Of a stretch of DNA of 64,000 nucleotides, positions 61,974 through 64,000 are shown in pieces. The translations under genes and the position numbers were made by a program. The first letter of the stretch is position 1. The number at the start of each line of letters is the position of its first letter. Origin of the DNA: GWE2-42-39 sp034003625. GTDB lineage: Bacteria; Bacteroidota; Bacteroidia; Bacteroidales; Prolixibacteraceae. Where the stretch lies: NCBI GenBank assembly GCA_034003625.1, contig JAVEYG010000004.1, positions 86,626 through 150,625 on the forward strand. Direction: 5' to 3'. The notes beneath the pieces were generated by a model, which worked only from the letters and a program-made list of their open reading frames with translations, was not told where the DNA came from and did not search any database.

Positions 61974-63854
61974 ATGAAAAAAAGAAAGTTGAATGTAAAA
62001 CGGATGGGATTTGACTTCCCACAGATGATCTCTCTTAAGACCATTATCGCACTCCTTACTCTTCTGTTTTTCGGATGTAAACAGCAATTGGACCCGGAAG
62101 AATATTCAATAACCAATGATGTTCCGCTTATGTTGAAAGTAGCATCTGTTTCAAATTCTATTAAAGTTATGTCATTTAATGTCAGGCATCACGATGATTC
62201 AGATCCTCAATCTTTAGAAGAACGAAAAGACATAATACGTCAGGTGATTCTTGATAATAACCCAGACATTGTCGGATTACAGGAATATTCGGATGATTGG
62301 TTTCAATCCTGGCTGACGGGGCAAATGACCACGGCAGGTTATTCTGCCTATCAAACCACAGGAGAGTTCGGTTCTCCTAAAGTTATATTTTATAAAAGCA
62401 GCAGATTTACCCGGACAGATGAAGGTTTTTTCACAATGGTATATACCGAGAATAGAAGCGCCCGTTGGGTAATTTTGCAGGATAATGTAACGGATCAGGA
62501 ATATTTTGTTTTAAATACTCACTGGACAACGGTTTCATCCGCTGAAAGACAATTGAATGCGAGTGACATTATTGACGGCATTACGGAAAATTCGCAAGGA
62601 TTGCCGCTGATTATTATTGGAGATTTAAATGCACAACCGGGAACAACTGAAATGACAAATCTTCAGGAAGCAAAAGATTTGGTTTGTGCACACAATGAAA
62701 CAGGAGAAACTTTTCACGGATGGGATGCTACCGGGGAGTACAAAATCGACTATATACTTTATTCCCGTAATTTATCATTTATAGATTCTAAAGTAGTAAA
62801 TACTTCTTATAGTGGCAATTGGCCTTCAGACCATTGGCCAATTACTTCTACTTTCATTCCTGCCATATTCGGGGGAGCTCATTACGATATACACGGAATA
62901 AGCGGTGTTGCAAGCACAAAATTTTATTTTGCTGATGTTACCGGTGATGGAAAAGATGATAAGATATTTTGGCGACCAAACTATGATAACGGATGTCCAA
63001 GAATTTTTGAATCAAATGGGGATGGTACGTTTACATACAAGCTGTCGCATTCTGCAAGTGCCTCTACACTGTCTACTACCTTCTATTATTTTGCTGATGT
63101 TAATGGAGATGGCAAAGCAGATATGATCAAATGGGATCGCACCCAAAACTCAGGGAAGACACTGGTATATTTTGCTACCGGGAATGGTAATTTTAGCGCG
63201 ACTCCGGTAAGTGATATTTCAGGTACCAGCGAAAGTTCCAGCACAACCTTTTATTTTGCCGATGTTGATGGTGATGGAAATGCAGATAAAATTTATTGGA
63301 ACCCCACATACGATTCGGGGCATACCCGTATATTTCTGTCTGATGGCGATGGTAATTTTACTTTTGCTGATTCTAATTCAACCGGCTATAGTGAAAGTAC
63401 GTCAACAACCTATTATTTTGCAGACGTAAATGGTGATGGAAAAGCAGATAAGATATATTGGAACCCAACGTATGATTCAGGACACACCAGGGTATTTTTA
63501 TCTAACGGCGATGGCACATTTACTTTTGCTGATTCTAACTCAAATGGGTATAGTGTAAGTACTTTAACAACTTTTTATTTTGCGGATATTGATGGAGACG
63601 GGAAGAAAGATAAAATTTATTGGAACCCGGAAAATTATCTTGGAAAAATAAAAGTTTACAGAGCACTTGGCGATGGTTCCTTTGATGACCCAATCTACAG
63701 TTTACGCGGAACGTCAGAAAGCTCGGATACCCAATACTTTTTTGCTGATATTAATGGTGACGGACAAGATGATCAAATCCGGTGGAATTATGCTCAATCG
63801 CCTGAAGGATACAGTCAGGGAACCCTGAAGAATTATTTTGCTAATGATTTTTGA
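61974..63854 (+). CDS. Endonuclease/exonuclease/phosphatase-fold lipoprotein with VCBS/FG-GAP repeats
   Basis: 626 residues. Lipobox LLFFGC (Cys35). The EEP domain covers about 62-297: IKVMSFNVRHHD (N69), IVGLQEY (E104), LNTHWTTV (H183), IIIGDLNAQPG (D217, N219), KIDYILYS and PSDHWPI (D286, H287), all catalytic residues intact. Such domains in secreted Bacteroidota proteins cleave phosphodiesters (sphingomyelinase-, DNase- or inositol-phosphatase-like). From ~305, six repeats of ~50 residues each carry FADxxGDGxxDxIxW, a calcium-binding VCBS/FG-GAP signature. Repeats 3 and 4 are nearly identical, so the array expanded recently. It probably anchors to or binds the substrate. A run of A/G with a short ATGAAAAAAAG duplicate precedes the start. 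Confidence 0.85.
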   Translation: MKKRKLNVKRMGFDFPQMISLKTIIALLTLLFFGCKQQLDPEEYSITNDVPLMLKVASVSNSIKVMSFNVRHHDDSDPQSLEERKDIIRQVILDNNPDIVGLQEYSDDWFQSWLTGQMTTAGYSAYQTTGEFGSPKVIFYKSSRFTRTDEGFFTMVYTENRSARWVILQDNVTDQEYFVLNTHWTTVSSAERQLNASDIIDGITENSQGLPLIIIGDLNAQPGTTEMTNLQEAKDLVCAHNETGETFHGWDATGEYKIDYILYSRNLSFIDSKVVNTSYSGNWPSDHWPITSTFIPAIFGGAHYDIHGISGVASTKFYFADVTGDGKDDKIFWRPNYDNGCPRIFESNGDGTFTYKLSHSASASTLSTTFYYFADVNGDGKADMIKWDRTQNSGKTLVYFATGNGNFSATPVSDISGTSESSSTTFYFADVDGDGNADKIYWNPTYDSGHTRIFLSDGDGNFTFADSNSTGYSESTSTTYYFADVNGDGKADKIYWNPTYDSGHTRVFLSNGDGTFTFADSNSNGYSVSTLTTFYFADIDGDGKKDKIYWNPENYLGKIKVYRALGDGSFDDPIYSLRGTSESSDTQYFFADINGDGQDDQIRWNYAQSPEGYSQGTLKNYFANDF

Positions 63855-63889
63855 GAACTGATTAAGCCCAATAATACTGGATAGATCAC

Positions 63890-63915
63890 AGTATTGAAAA
63901 GAAACTTTCAATATT
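63890..63915 (+). terminator. Hairpin after the EEP-VCBS gene
   Basis: AGTATTGAAA (63890-63899) pairs with TTTCAATATT (63906-63915) with one mismatch. A competing smaller stem, AATACTG/CAGTATT (63873-63879 and 63889-63895), overlaps it. It is a likely intrinsic terminator. Nothing else is visible to the end of the window. Confidence 0.45.
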
Positions 63916-64000
63916 CTACATTTATCGGTATCTCTTCAACGTTCATGGCCTAAAATTATCGTTTATATAATACCATTCACATTTTAGATAGTGTCGTGTC

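Noticed and set aside
63230..63560. Direct repeats that might be taken for a CRISPR or tandem DNA repeat
   Set aside because: They are in-frame codons of VCBS/FG-GAP repeats in the EEP protein, with conserved FADxxGDG residues.

Overview
The window looks like a chromosomal segment of a Bacteroidota bacterium, most likely a Bacteroidales/Marinilabiliales-type polysaccharide degrader. The evidence is three complete SusC/SusD pairs, each with its own ECF sigma factor and FecR-type anti-sigma factor; a secreted protein ending in a type IX secretion tail; several TAnnTTTG (-7) promoter elements of the Bacteroidota kind; and weak Shine-Dalgarno sequences. No rRNA, tRNA or CRISPR array was seen. Genus-level placement cannot be made from the sequence alone.

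Layout. 1-1300: the 3' end of a Cys-rich protein, a small cupin and a poorly coding stretch. 1333-6521: a 1646-residue secreted beta-helix/GLUG protein with a type IX tail, a perfect terminator, and a 57-residue ORF. 6947-14684 (minus): a compact locus of ECF sigma, FecR, SusC, SusD and a GH16 laminarinase-type enzyme, probably for beta-1,3-glucan. 14928-35248 (plus, divergent from the former): ECF sigma, FecR, SusC, SusD, then two paralogous clan GH-A hydrolases, a GH28-like enzyme, a sulfatase, a beta-helix lipoprotein, a URO-D-like protein, a two-CBM-plus-propeller enzyme and a GH36-like enzyme. The target is probably a sulfated, galactose- or uronate-containing glycan. 35302-35496: a transposase remnant. 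35602-44429: housekeeping genes (CstA-like transporter, Lnt, a 5'-nucleotidase split over two genes, amidase, Hsp15, Pth, L25, Prs).

44628-53540: a third sigma/FecR/SusC/SusD locus whose only enzyme is a calcineurin-like phosphoesterase lipoprotein. 53711-61829: a complete phosphotransferase system (mannitol-type EIICBA, HPr, EI) with a frameshifted mannitol-1-phosphate dehydrogenase, interleaved with a glycerophosphodiesterase lipoprotein, an SGNH hydrolase and an organophosphate MFS transporter. Parts of it look GC-richer than the rest. 61974-63854: an endonuclease/exonuclease/phosphatase-fold lipoprotein with six VCBS/FG-GAP-like repeats.

How it fits together. Each Sus locus carries a SusC with an N-terminal STN domain, so ligand sensing through SusC, FecR and sigma is the likely control. 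All three fecR-susC gaps contain an RNA hairpin of unrelated sequence, which may separate constitutive regulator transcripts from induced susCD transcripts. The most unusual part is the PTS/phosphodiester block at the right. PTS is rare in Bacteroidota, and here it sits among phosphoesterases and a phosphate-ester antiporter, so the block may serve uptake of polyols and phosphorylated polyols.
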